From: Triangularia verruculosa
Taxonomy: Eukaryota; Ascomycota; Sordariomycetes; Sordariales; Podosporaceae
Length of the DNA: 64,000 nucleotides
Assembly: GCA_033296885.1 (NCBI GenBank)
Contig: MU863896.1
Location: 62,001 to 126,000 of the forward strand
Direction: 5' to 3'
Shown here: positions 24,960-35,435 of the stretch, piece after piece
Position numbering within the stretch: the first letter of the stretch is position 1
Layout of the letters: every line of letters begins with the position of its first letter
Program-made: the position numbers and the translations under genes
Notes under the pieces: model-generated
Databases searched by the model: none
The model's input: the letters and a program-made list of their open reading frames with translations, nothing else
Told to the model about the DNA's origin: nothing

Positions 24960-27059
24960 TCACCCAAAAACAAGACTAACCCCCATCTCCCTACAAACCA
25001 CCCTCCACAACTCCTCCTTTTCCTCCTCCCCTTCCCCCTCCAAAAGATCAACCCGCCTCCAAACCTCCCCCACAACCTCCCACGCCCGCCCAATATTCCT
25101 CATCCCCTGCCTCCTCTCCACCTTCTCAAACGCCTCCCTCGCCAACCCCCTATCCCCCCCCTCCATCGCCTCGCACGCCGCCACAAACAACGGCCACAGC
25201 AGCGCGCTCATCGGCCCCCTGTGTCCCACCGTAGCCACGCAATTCTTCAGCGTCAGCCTCGTATGTTTCCTCACCAGGTTATGATCCCTTGGATACCGAA
25301 GTATAGTCCGATAAAGGTACAACAACGACGCGTGCCGGTACGCAAGCGCGTTATGATAAATACTAGGGATATTACTCGATTTAGATTTCGGTGTCACACA
25401 CACAGGGTCGGACTCCGGATCATCGTTTCCTGGTGGGGGTGTGAAATCTGCCGGGAGCTGCGGCTGCCAGCGGGACAGCGCTGCTTCGATTGCTTGGGCT
25501 GTTGAACTAAACTCTGTTCGTAGCACGGCGATTTTTGTCGGGGAGGAACCTGATGATATGGCCGTGTCGAGGGAGGATTTTAGAGAGGAGAGGCCGGATA
25601 GGCGGTGGATTATTGGCCAGAGGGTTGTTGACATGCCGAGGAGGGTGTCGATGTTGCTTAGCGGGGACATGGGAGTTGCGCCGATGGGGGAGAAAGGGAG
25701 TAACCCGCCGGGAGAGGGGGTGGTGGAGATGGGGGATGTGTTATTGGACAAGGCGGTGATGACGTCGTAGAAGCGAAAGGCCCGCTCGAGAAAGACGCAT
25801 GCTGGATCCAGAAGCTCGTCGGTGCTGCACATGATTGTCAGTGCGCCTCGTAAATGGCCGGCTACGATGTTGGAGCGGCTTTGTTGGACGAGCTAGATGT
25901 CAAAATTAGAATCAGGGGTTTGCTTGGTTTATGGTCATGATGTTGGCTTACGCATTCATAGTAGACCAACAGCATGATGGCTGCCAGAATCTCCGTCCGG
26001 TTGGCCTTTTCCTTTTGCGCAATCATCTGGGCCACCCCTTGTATCGCCTGGTTGTGAAAGTGAAGAGACTTTTCCGAGTTCTCAATGCCGCGGTACTCGA
26101 GGTGGGCGCATGAAAGCGCGAGCATCGAGTTGAGGACCGGCCAGCTTTTTCTTGTTAGGGGGAGGATGAGCTGCTGGAATGGGTTTCCCGTCTCCTCGCG
26201 GAAGACGATGAGGTGGGACAAGACATTGCAGAAATGGTCAATGAGAGCTCTGCGGTTGGGACGGTCAGTGAACTCGGCAAACATGGGCGAGTGGAACTCT
26301 TGAAGTGGCGACGCTACAACAGGACATGGCGCGACCAAAGCCAAGTCGGGCGTCTTCAATATTGCTTGTGGTGATATAGGTTCCGAGGGCGAGCACACTT
26401 CTTCGTCAGCTGGAGCGTCTATTTCTGGGCTTCCGGCAGTGTCTGGCGCATGCGTGTCCTCATTGGGGAAATCGTCCAGGATGTCAATCGGAGGGTACTC
26501 GCCGAGAGAGAAGTGCGTGTTAAAGACAACAGATGGCGGCTCCCCATAGCGTGTCAAGTCTTGACAGCGGTTCTCAACACCCCAACCAAGATAGCCAGAG
26601 TTGTGACTGTAGTAGCTGAGTTCGGACAGTCGTCGAGTTGCCGAGTAATTCTCGGAACTTGTACCCGCTGCTGTCGTGTGCGGTGCAGATTCCCGTCGTT
26701 TTCGCTGCCTCGGTTTTACAGTTCCGTATACGCATTCAACTCCTTGCTCGCTGCAGCGCGAGCATGTTGGCCGCTTCTCGTCACACTTTTTCTTCTATTG
26801 GGTGTATCAGCAAACGTCCGTCCGAGGCCGGCTAGAACATACAAACCTTTTCTTTGCTATATCTAATGTCAGAAGTGTCTCAATATAGTAGCAATTGCCT
26901 CTAACGAGCATTGGGGACTCACCAGAACGTACAGCCTACAGAGCAAATCGTGTTAGTCGACTAATATCAAACTTGTGAAATAGAAGCTGAATCAGCCTTA
27001 CCTCCTCTTGACCGCCTCTTGGGTGGCTTTGGGGGAGCCAGTCGCGTGTAAAGCAGCAT
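24960..27059 (-). CDS. Zn2Cys6 transcription factor with a micro-exon-encoded zinc cluster
   Basis: Five exons on the minus strand: 27059–27002, 26935–26923 (13 nt), 26856–26847 (10 nt), 26794–25952 and 25892–24960, giving about 618 aa. The four introns are 66, 66, 52 and 59 nt, all GT–AG. Only this path gives a complete cluster: Cys 21, 24, 31, 38, 41 and 48 (C-x2-C-x6-C-x6-C-x2-C-x6-C), read as GGCTFCKEKKKKCDEKRPTC and then SRCSEQGVEC. The basic KKPRRS-type stretch precedes it and a second basic stretch follows. The rest resembles the Fungal_trans_2 type regulatory domain, for example NPFQQLILPLTRKSWPVLNS followed by LALSCAHLEYRG. It converges with the flavin monooxygenase and could regulate it. 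The target is unknown. Confidence 0.82.
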
Positions 27060-30017
27060 TTTGGCACGTTCGTCACGTTGTTTGGTATCGTCAAGTCAAA
27101 GGCTTCGGACGGCGCTTCTTGATAAGTACAAATAAGCTCCCGTTTACCCCATCGGACATGATCTGTGGGAGAGTAGGCCTCTTCTTCCTCCGTGACGCGG
27201 GCTGGACGTGAGTTGCAAGTTCTGGTGTGCCGAGGTATTCGAGTCGAGGACGATATGAGACAACGATGTGGTCACGTAGTTCTGTACGACGGTACCAACG
27301 GGTGGCAACTCCTTTTTCAAGCAGAGAGGTGTGGATAATAGAAAACAAGAATAATGATGTACCAAGAAACTAAGGCAGCTTAAATTGAGTCAAAGGACCG
27401 AATGAAGGCTGGCCGGTCAGCTGAGCACACCGGCTCTGCAACACGATGATGCTGTCTCGGTGTACAGCTCCGGGCTTGAAGAAGAGAAGCGAGCAGGCAG
27501 ACTGACAAACGCCTTCCAGTGTTGTTTAGCAGCGGCTGGATATCCAAGCGAGGCCTTCAAATGCCGTCTCGGCAAAGTAGTATTCTGAGTGACAGGCGTT
27601 GCACTGGAGATGGCAGTGTGGAGGAAAACGTGCGGGGTCTGGGGAACGGGAGACCGGGCCGTTCTTAGGCCATCGCTGGCGCCGCGACTGATCTAGGTCT
27701 ATGATAGCCGGCCTGTCAGTGCTTATTTTTGCCCAGCATTAAGTGGCAAGTCTCGCTAACCATCTTGTTTCTTATCCCTGGTGCCCTGGAACCAACGTCA
27801 CTGATATACGATGAAACAGCCACTTCGTTCAAGACCGAGGTTCAACATGTCTGGTTCAACATGCCTGGTTCCATCAGCTTGCCGTCGAGCGGGTGTCGTC
27901 GGATAGCGGCATGAACACATCGGATCCAAGACAAAACTTCCACAACGGGCCGTCCAGTCTGCTGGGATGGACCCCGGAAGTTCCAAGAGGCTAAGAGGGA
28001 AACGGCAGCCGGAGCTTTGAGCTTTGGCTTGTCTCGCCATCAGACAAACATCGGTGTCGACGGATCGCAACGTCTTTCGGCGCCGCAACCGATGTTAGTG
28101 GCCCTGAGGTTGCATACGGCAGTCCGCCACGTCGTATCAAGCCGTCGTCGGCTGTCTTGGGCGCGCAACAATGTGTCGATGCTGGTCGTCATTTACGAGA
28201 TCTGCCATGGCATGCAGAAGCGACGAGAAGCCCCGTCATACCATGCCATTCGTCAACGGCTCTCACGATCCAAACTTTTGCTCGACATTTGCCGTGTAAC
28301 TGCATGTTCCGGGAGAAGGAGAAGCCGGAGTGGTGGTGGTGCTTACATGCATCATGGGGGCTGACCGCTGTATCAATTCACCAGGACGGCGTTTTCTGTG
28401 GCTCGGTGTGTTGCAAAGATGTGACCATATATTTCGGTGCCTGTTTCGCCCTGATTGTTAATATCGACTCTCAGGAAACCACTTCATCGATATATATCCA
28501 TGACGAGTGGCCATCGGGACCGAAGATGTTGTGTCTGACTTTGGTGTGGGTGAGGCAGATGTGGGATGGGTGATGGCCCAAGCTCCCGCTCAGCACTGAC
28601 CAAGGTATGTAAAAGTAACGCAGTCTCATTGGTTCGGAGCGGGCAAACAGCTGGCCGTTGGGGAATGACGGCTGGCTGCCGACCTGTGTAAGGTGCCACG
28701 AACGAAGCCACCAGTCTCTTCCCCAGATTCCGCATCGGCCACTTCAAGAAGAGGCTTGCAGACGACTAACCTCTCACGTACTCGTGAAACATACACTCGA
28801 TTAGGAAGGACATGAAGACATTTCCCAGATAAGCGCTGACTTTCCTCCCAGCGTTGCCATATTCTGCATGCCTGCATTCTCTTGGTGGGGAACTTCTCGG
28901 AGAAGCCGCTCTTCTTGGTGAGCTCTTCGTCAGCCAGAAGCCTGCCGAGGAAAACGTCAAGCGCGAGCCTTGAACACCAGCAGCGATGGCCATTTATAGG
29001 ACTGTCTCGTCCGTCGAGGGCATACCGACAGCCGGCTACTATGGGAACTATTACCCCGCCTCGAGCCTGCGTGGGAAGCGCGGGTGTTCTGCAGTTGGAC
29101 CTCACACGGCCCAGCCATGGCGACTGACTATTGGCTGCCTCGTGCTGACTTGGTCGCATCGGCGCAGTCTCTTGCGGAATCAGCAGCATATCGCAACCCT
29201 ACCACTTTCATGGGAGCCACACCTTTTCCGTCTCTTCTTCCCTCGAAGCTCCCTCGACCTGGATGGGGGCCGTAGTCGGCCTTATTACCAGACCAATCGA
29301 ATCTCCACAATCAATGCCCGAACAGAAGTTTGTTCGTCGTTGGGGGGCACGGCTCTGTGTTGGGTTCATGGAAGACGCGGAAGAGAGCAACTGACACTCA
29401 TGGCGATCCTACCCAGAAGTCTGGGCCCGTCCGAACAAGTTGCAGCCTAATAAACTCTTTCCTGTCAGACAAGTAGGAAAGCAGTCAGCGTGACAAGCAA
29501 AGGTTACCTTTCTCTCAGCCCTACTGCATCCCACGTTTCCTTCTCCCACAGTGAGCATGTCGTAAACCACCCCCCGGCCCCAAGCTCTAGGTCCCGATAG
29601 TGGCGCCCTGCACCTGTCTGTACACTCAGCCCCCTCAGCGAACAAAAGCAGCTGCCTGCCCGATTTCCAATCACATCTAGGTCGTTCCCAGACACCCCCA
29701 ACCCAAATCTGAGATTTCGATCGCTTCTGAGACACGGTAGACAAAACCCTCCGACCAGGGACCATGACGACGGCGGTTTTTGATACCGCATGATCCTTCC
29801 TGAACACTCGCGTTACACTCACACAAGAAGCAACCAGACGGCGCCCTTTAATTACCCCGGCCGGAAACCAATTGGTTGAAACATACGGGTCGGCTGCGCA
29901 GCACAGCGAAGCAGCAAGCAGCAGTCAGCAGCGGGCCGAAATAACAATCAATTCGAACAACGTCCAGGCCACGGAGACAACAAAAACTGCGAAAAGGAAG
30001 CAGCAGAAGGCGCCACC
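27060..30017. other. 3.0 kb intergenic region
   Basis: This lies between two divergent genes, the minus-strand regulator and the plus-strand membrane protein, so it contains both promoters. Several open frames of 60–190 codons occur on both strands, overlap each other, and show no domain, no signal peptide and no consistent wobble bias. I call no gene. Confidence 0.5.
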
Positions 30018-31861
30018 ATGCGCGGCAGAGGCCTTTGGGAGTGCACCTCGTGTGTGGTGTTGGGCTTGTCAGGGTTGCTGGGGCAGGATGGATTGGCATC
30101 AGCGTCACACGTAGGAAGGAATCCATTGCAGCAGATCCAACAATTAAAGCAACAGAGGAGGGATGCCGATTTCGTACACAGGATCGCAAAGGCTCAGATT
30201 ACACCACCACCCGTGGCAGGGGGCGATGTGCTAAGGAGGCAGGAGGGTGCAACTTGTGCATCAGACCACCAGCTCTGTCCTCCGGAATTGAACGGGGGTT
30301 GCTGTGAAAAACCATATGAGTGCGCATTCGACTCTTGTTATGCAACTACAGCTGCACCAGCAACGGGGTGTGGGAGGTCTGGCTACTATGCCTGTCCTGG
30401 CGCTGCAAGTAAGTGCGCCGTCAACCTGTAAAATTCAGTCTGGAATACTGACATGATATGATAGTTGCTGGATGCTGCCCAGTCGGATATATCTGTGGGG
30501 AAACCAGATGCTTGCCACCGGCCGGTGCTAGCACTCAAGAAGCAAAATGCCCTGCAAGCTTCACTCTGTGTCCAGCAAGTGCTAGTTATGGTTGCTGCAA
30601 GGAAGGTTACGCATGTGCTGTGAATGGCTGCTACAAGACAGAACCGTATGGTACGACCGTCGTCCGAACATTTACATCAACTTCGAGCGGACTAGTTCTG
30701 CGGACGACTGCGACAATTACCAGCACCGCAACCCCGTCAGCTCCAGCAATTGTCCCTCTGTCTGAAGATGTCAACACGGTCGTCAAGTTTTACCCAACTT
30801 CGATCCCCAAGGTGGAGGCGATAAAACCTACCGAGGCTGCTGGGGGCGGTGGCCTTAGCCCTGGCGCAATAGGCGGTATTGTTGCTGGTATAGTAGTCGT
30901 GCTTATTGCCGTTGTTGTGGCCGCCTTCTTCATCATCCGCCGTGTGAACCAGGTCGTCGAGATTGTTGAGTCGAAGAAGGGATCTGACATGCCAAAATCA
31001 CACTCCAAAACTGCATCGCAAGTCCACCAGATGGAAGTTGACGGTGGTCAGCTCCACTACAATCCGCCTTATGAAGACGACATTGGCATCGACTCGCTTA
31101 TACAAAGCAACACGTCTGCAGCTGGCACGCCTGCACCTTTCCACGACCCCAACACCAACAACCGGGGACGGTCCGAGTCCAACCCTGCAGGAGGCTTCAC
31201 TCCTTCTCCAAACATGTTCCCCGCCTATGATGAACCCAACCGCTCCCGCCACGCCAGTCCGGATTCCAATGCCGGGTGGTTTGAACATCCCGCTTTGCAT
31301 AACAACCTTCCTCCAGGCCCTGGTGCCCAGAATACTCAACCTATGAGGGCTGCACCTATCCGCCAGAGCAGCGGCTCTCAAGGGGATGCATACGGGAACT
31401 ATCAGTACACCCACTATCGGAATCAATCGAACACTTCGGAGCTTTCTGCCGACGGTGGCTCTGACCGAGGCGGTGCTTCTCCTCAGATCATCCCTGAGCT
31501 TGCAGCTTCAGGCGGGTTTGCCGCAGAATTACCCGGCCAACCAGGAGTCAGAAGCAGGTCGAGCAGCAATACAAGTGCGAGGGGGCAGTACAGGAACCAC
31601 CATATGCATCACTCAATGCAGCGAAGTGATAGCAATATGAGTGATGGACAGCAAGGTGCGCCACAAGGAGGCGCACAAGGACTGGGACTGAGCCCGCTGG
31701 ACGAGGAAGGAACTGAAATGCATGGGTACTATGGACGGAGGGACCAGCAGAGTGGCCAGACAGCAGCGGGGTTGGAGGAGGTGGAATGGGATATGAGCAG
31801 TCCCGTGGACCCGGGGTACGTCCCGCGGCCATATCCCAAGGATCAACCAGGCGGGGCGTAG
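30018..31861 (+). CDS. Cysteine-rich single-pass membrane protein, 595 aa
   Basis: Exons 30018–30408 and 30465–31861, with a 56-nt intron. The ATG sits in a strong context (gccaccATGC). A hydrophobic stretch in residues 10–29 can act as signal sequence. Three six-Cys modules of about 30 residues follow, at about 80–107, 118–147 and 159–187. Each has the order C, CP, GCC, C, C, for example CPASFTLCPASASYGCC. The splice lies inside module 2 and completes it. A Ser/Thr-rich stalk comes next, then a transmembrane helix at about 263–289 (GGIVAGIVVVLIAVVVAAFF), a basic stop-transfer RRV, and a long disordered cytoplasmic tail of about 300 residues. This is the layout of a fungal cell-surface sensor or receptor-like protein. 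I do not recognise a named family. Confidence 0.78.
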
Positions 31862-33950
31862 CACGGTATTTGACGAGAAATACGACTCTATGAAAGAGAT
31901 CGGTTCGGTTCTTTGGATTGCATCAAGTCAGGATGGGGTGGAAAGGACAGTCGTTTCTGCATATCATACCCGAATTCATAGGGTTTCAAGGCGTTTCTCT
32001 TATACCAGGAGTTGCCGGCGTTTTTTTGCATTTGGACGGGAACAAAGCTGGGCTATATACAAAGGCAGGAAAGGGGCAAAGGGGAAAGATATACACCAGC
32101 AGCAGATCATTAAAATCTGCGATGACATTTCTCGGGTTATCACTGTAGTACCATTTACTTTCAAGCACTCTTCAAGTATATATTATACAGTACCTTCGTT
32201 CAACATCTGATCACCATCCCGAATACGATGAGTAATAAAGCTATTTTTATCCGGACTGGCATCCCCCTCTTCTTTTGAGTGTCTTTTCCTCCCCCACAGT
32301 TCGTAAGACTTTTTCGGTACCGGATATGTATGCAACATTGCCTTTCCTTCTCCACCCTCCCGTGAAGTAGCGGGGAATTCTTGACACAAAGGCTTCGCTT
32401 GTTTGGTGTTTGGTGGGAATGGATTTATCCTGTGTATTTCCCGCCCTCTTGGCTACCTACGCAGAGCTTGATATTTGGCGCGGGAGTTGAGGACGGTAGT
32501 TGAGCCTCCTTTTTTTTGCGCGCATCAAAACCTCATGCCGAGAAATATGTGAAGATCATGAACGCGGCCTCAAAGAAAACTGCTAGAAAGGGTGGGCTAC
32601 TGGTGGGCAGAAATGCGTACGTGTGTGTCTTGGGGTCAGATATGGAACCTGGAAGTTGACTAACTAGGTAGGTAAGCGGAGCATATACGCGCTGCATTTG
32701 CGGGTTATTACTACATAGGTAGTCGATTTGTTTGCATTGCATCATGTTGGCGTTGGATAGTTGGGGGCCTAGATCTTTGGTCGTCCACATCACCATCGCC
32801 GTTGTTTTCGGCTATTGAACATGGTGAGTAAAGGCCAAGTTTTGTCGAGAGAAGATGACGATACCTATGCTCTTTAGTCCTTCAGAGACATCGGGAAAAC
32901 ATAGTTTCAAAACTGGAAGCCCGATGGACAACTAGACACGATGGAGTCGAGCACCTACACCTTAACCATAATGCTCAGCTGCCGTCTATTACTCTTGAGT
33001 AGAGAGCAAAAAGCACTAGCCCTGCTCACACTCGGTTGATACCGACGAGTAGTACCTGTTGACGCCCATCTAAAGAGTAGAATAACAAACCTCAAATGCT
33101 GCATCATGAAGAACCTACCTCACAAGCCGTGCTTCCAGAAGCCCTGCTCCCTACCCTCGCGCTTGGACTGCTTTCAACCCAAACCATCAAAGCGATCAGC
33201 CTCAACTCACCTCGTTTCTCTCTCCCAAGCCGACACCTCGATAGTGGTTCATCAGGTATTGAAATGGGATGAACATGCCTCGGTGTTGTCGTCATTCGCA
33301 AGCTTCGCTTAATCAGGGAATCTCGGAGTTAGCTCCGAACGATTGTCGACAGTGGCACCATCCCCCCCCAGCAAAACTTGACTTAGCAACCGTTGACTCA
33401 GCTTTTGACATTGTCCCCACGTCGGTTTCGCTTGGACGACAGGAGGAAAGGTGATACAAAGTTTGGTTGTCCCCCCCTGGCTGCGCAACATTGCACCTTG
33501 TTGCTCGGCAAGGGACCCGATCGACGGGAAACCTGGGGTTCGTCGGATAACTTTCCGAATGGACCTTTTTATGAATTCTTTAGTTAGTGTATAGTGAAGT
33601 AATACCGGCCGGGTGAATATCATATTTGGGGGCAATACCGGCGGTTATGAAGGGTTTGTTCATGACTAGAATCATGATTACCATCTTTGCAGACTTTCCG
33701 TAAACAGAAACGGGTTAGATCAGAGAGAAAGATGATCGTCGTCTGGGGGCCAAGATATGGTGCACAGGAAAGGCTGCGGCGCAGTTGAAGGCTTGGCTCT
33801 GATATCGCATGGTTGGATTGTGGATGGGCTGAGGTAGGTGATGGGTGAAGCTATCACGAACTACCAAAACAAATACCATCTCATCTGCCTTTTGCCGTAA
33901 GTATACACTGCCAGACTTTGATCTCTTATTGTCACTTCAACAATGACTTC
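31862..33950. other. 2.1 kb intergenic region
   Basis: No gene supported. It includes the 3' flank of the membrane protein. A CAAGGGACCCGATC element at 33509 reappears near 37742. Open frames are short and unbiased. Confidence 0.5.
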
Positions 33951-34200
33951 ATGGCTTTGAGGAGACAATACCCACAACTACCCCCCGGATCTCACCGGCC
34001 GTATCCTCAACCTCCAACCAGAGGAAAGAGGCACAGCACCCATCTCAAATTTGACCTCCCCTTATCCCAGCGGCGTCGATGCAGAGCAGACGGATGTCAC
34101 CAACAACATCCAGCCCCTCATGCACGTCGTCAACCGCATCCACGAGTTCAGGTGTAATAACCTGCCAGACAAAGGCACAGCAAAAACCACACAGCTTTGA
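33951..34200 (+). pseudogene. Small coding-like frame with an apparent frameshift
   Basis: From 33961 to about 34150 one frame has almost exclusively C-ending codons and an ordinary protein composition (for example DLTGRILNLQPEERG and TNNIQPLMHVVNRIHEF), so it looks truly coding. It has no usable start. The only in-frame ATG just upstream (33943) meets a TGA at 33958. A well-placed ATG at 33951 (tcATGGC) is in a different frame and would enter the coding frame if the C6 run at 33981–33986 were one base shorter. The frame closes at 34200. It may be a frameshifted pseudogene, a base-call error in a homopolymer, or an exon whose partner I have not found. I do not recognise the family. Confidence 0.4.
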
Positions 34201-34279
34201 TATACCCATTTCCTCCCTCCCTCTCCCTTCTCTTCCCCCCAACTTCTCTTCTGAATAACCTCCTCAAACCAACATCAAA

Positions 34280-34843
34280 ATGAAGCTCCTCACTCTCCTC
34301 CTCCTCCCCCTATCAACCACCGCCCTCTTCAGCCACAACCACCACCTCTACCCCCTCCTCCACAGAGGCTCCTGCCACGGCAACAACTGCAACCGCGCCG
34401 TCACCGGAACAGGCGATCACCTCCCCCCCTTAACCCAACGATCAACCGACTGCCGCTCCTTCCTCTTAACCACCGTCACACCAGCAGCAACGTTTGTCTC
34501 TTTCCCTTTTCCCCAGTCTACCTTCTCCTATACTCCCCCAACACTTCCCCATACTAAACAACCCGACCGCATACCTAGCACAACAACAAAAACAGTCGAA
34601 CCAACCCCCAACGCCCGCCTACTCCACAGAAACGAGATCCTAGAAATCGAGCGAAGGAATAGCATACTGGCCCGCCAGACAACGATAAAACCCACCAAGA
34701 TCCCCTCCTGGGCGGCCGGCAACTGTGAGAACGCTGATGAGTTCCGGACGGGGTGCTTGTGCTACGGCGTCACGGCTAGCGTTAGCACCGCCCCGCGGCG
34801 GACGGTGACGGTTACCGAGACGTTGGATTGGTGCGAGGAGTAG
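34280..34843 (+). CDS. Small secreted protein, 187 aa
   Basis: A single exon. Residues 1–17 form a classic signal peptide (MKLLTLLLLPLSTTALF). The mature protein has six Cys, a Thr/Pro-rich centre and a C-terminal segment IPSWAAGNCENADEFRTGC followed by LCYGVTA. That segment resembles the short IPxYA–C–C–C motif common in fungal extracellular proteins of unknown function. There is no catalytic motif and no GPI signal. Expected location is the cell wall or medium. The start is the only ATG giving the signal sequence, in the context caaaATGA. Confidence 0.75.
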   Translation: MKLLTLLLLPLSTTALFSHNHHLYPLLHRGSCHGNNCNRAVTGTGDHLPPLTQRSTDCRSFLLTTVTPAATFVSFPFPQSTFSYTPPTLPHTKQPDRIPSTTTKTVEPTPNARLLHRNEILEIERRNSILARQTTIKPTKIPSWAAGNCENADEFRTGCLCYGVTASVSTAPRRTVTVTETLDWCEE

Positions 34844-35435
34844 CTTTCGTTCTTTCTTTACTTTGGTGGGGTGGAAAGGGTTGAATATATTGCCACTGGG
34901 GGGAATATAGAATGTAATGGTGATAGAATTTAGTGGGTTCACTTCACGCAGTTAGATATCCATAAATTAATGTTTTGATGATTGTGGAGGGGAAAATGAA
35001 AGGAATGCGGCGAGGGAAATTACGGGTCGTGATGTTGGGTCGTGGTGTTGGAGATGTTGGTTGTCGATTCACCAACACAACACACGAACCTAGCCCCTGA
35101 AAGCAATCGAACCCGGCTTACACTGGAGCCTCATCTGGATATGACGCCGGCTTTCACCTTCTGACAGCTCCCTTGCGGCTTGATCATTCAAAAGTGTAGA
35201 TGCCGCCCTCCTCGGCGATTATAAATACTTCAGAATGGAAAACTCCCCTGTCTTTGAACCTAACTCCACGCCATTAGCAAATTATGATACTATTTCTCCG
35301 CTGTACACCAACCTTCTAAACACAAACTTCCAATACCCTTCAAAAAGGACAAAAAAAACCCATACCCTTGTTTTACACGCCTCGCCTATAATAAACCCAC
35401 AAACCTAAAATATATGTACACTTCCCCCCTCCCCA
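34844..35435. other. Convergent intergenic region
   Basis: A 0.6 kb stretch between the small secreted protein gene and NDC1, both ending here. It is AT-rich and contains no gene that I can see. A tRNA-like T-arm string near 35,105 was checked and rejected. Confidence 0.55.

Noticed and set aside
28626..29450. Overlapping frames of 150–190 codons on both strands
   Set aside because: No domain, no codon bias, no splice support; probably chance in GC-balanced spacer.
33943..33960. TGA at 33958 read as selenocysteine or as a readthrough codon
   Set aside because: Fungi generally lack the selenocysteine system; a frameshift at the C6 run with the 33951 start explains the frame better.
35095..35150. 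tRNA-like T-arm string with GGTTCGATT on the minus strand
   Set aside because: The stem does not pair and no acceptor or anticodon arm is found at the required spacing.
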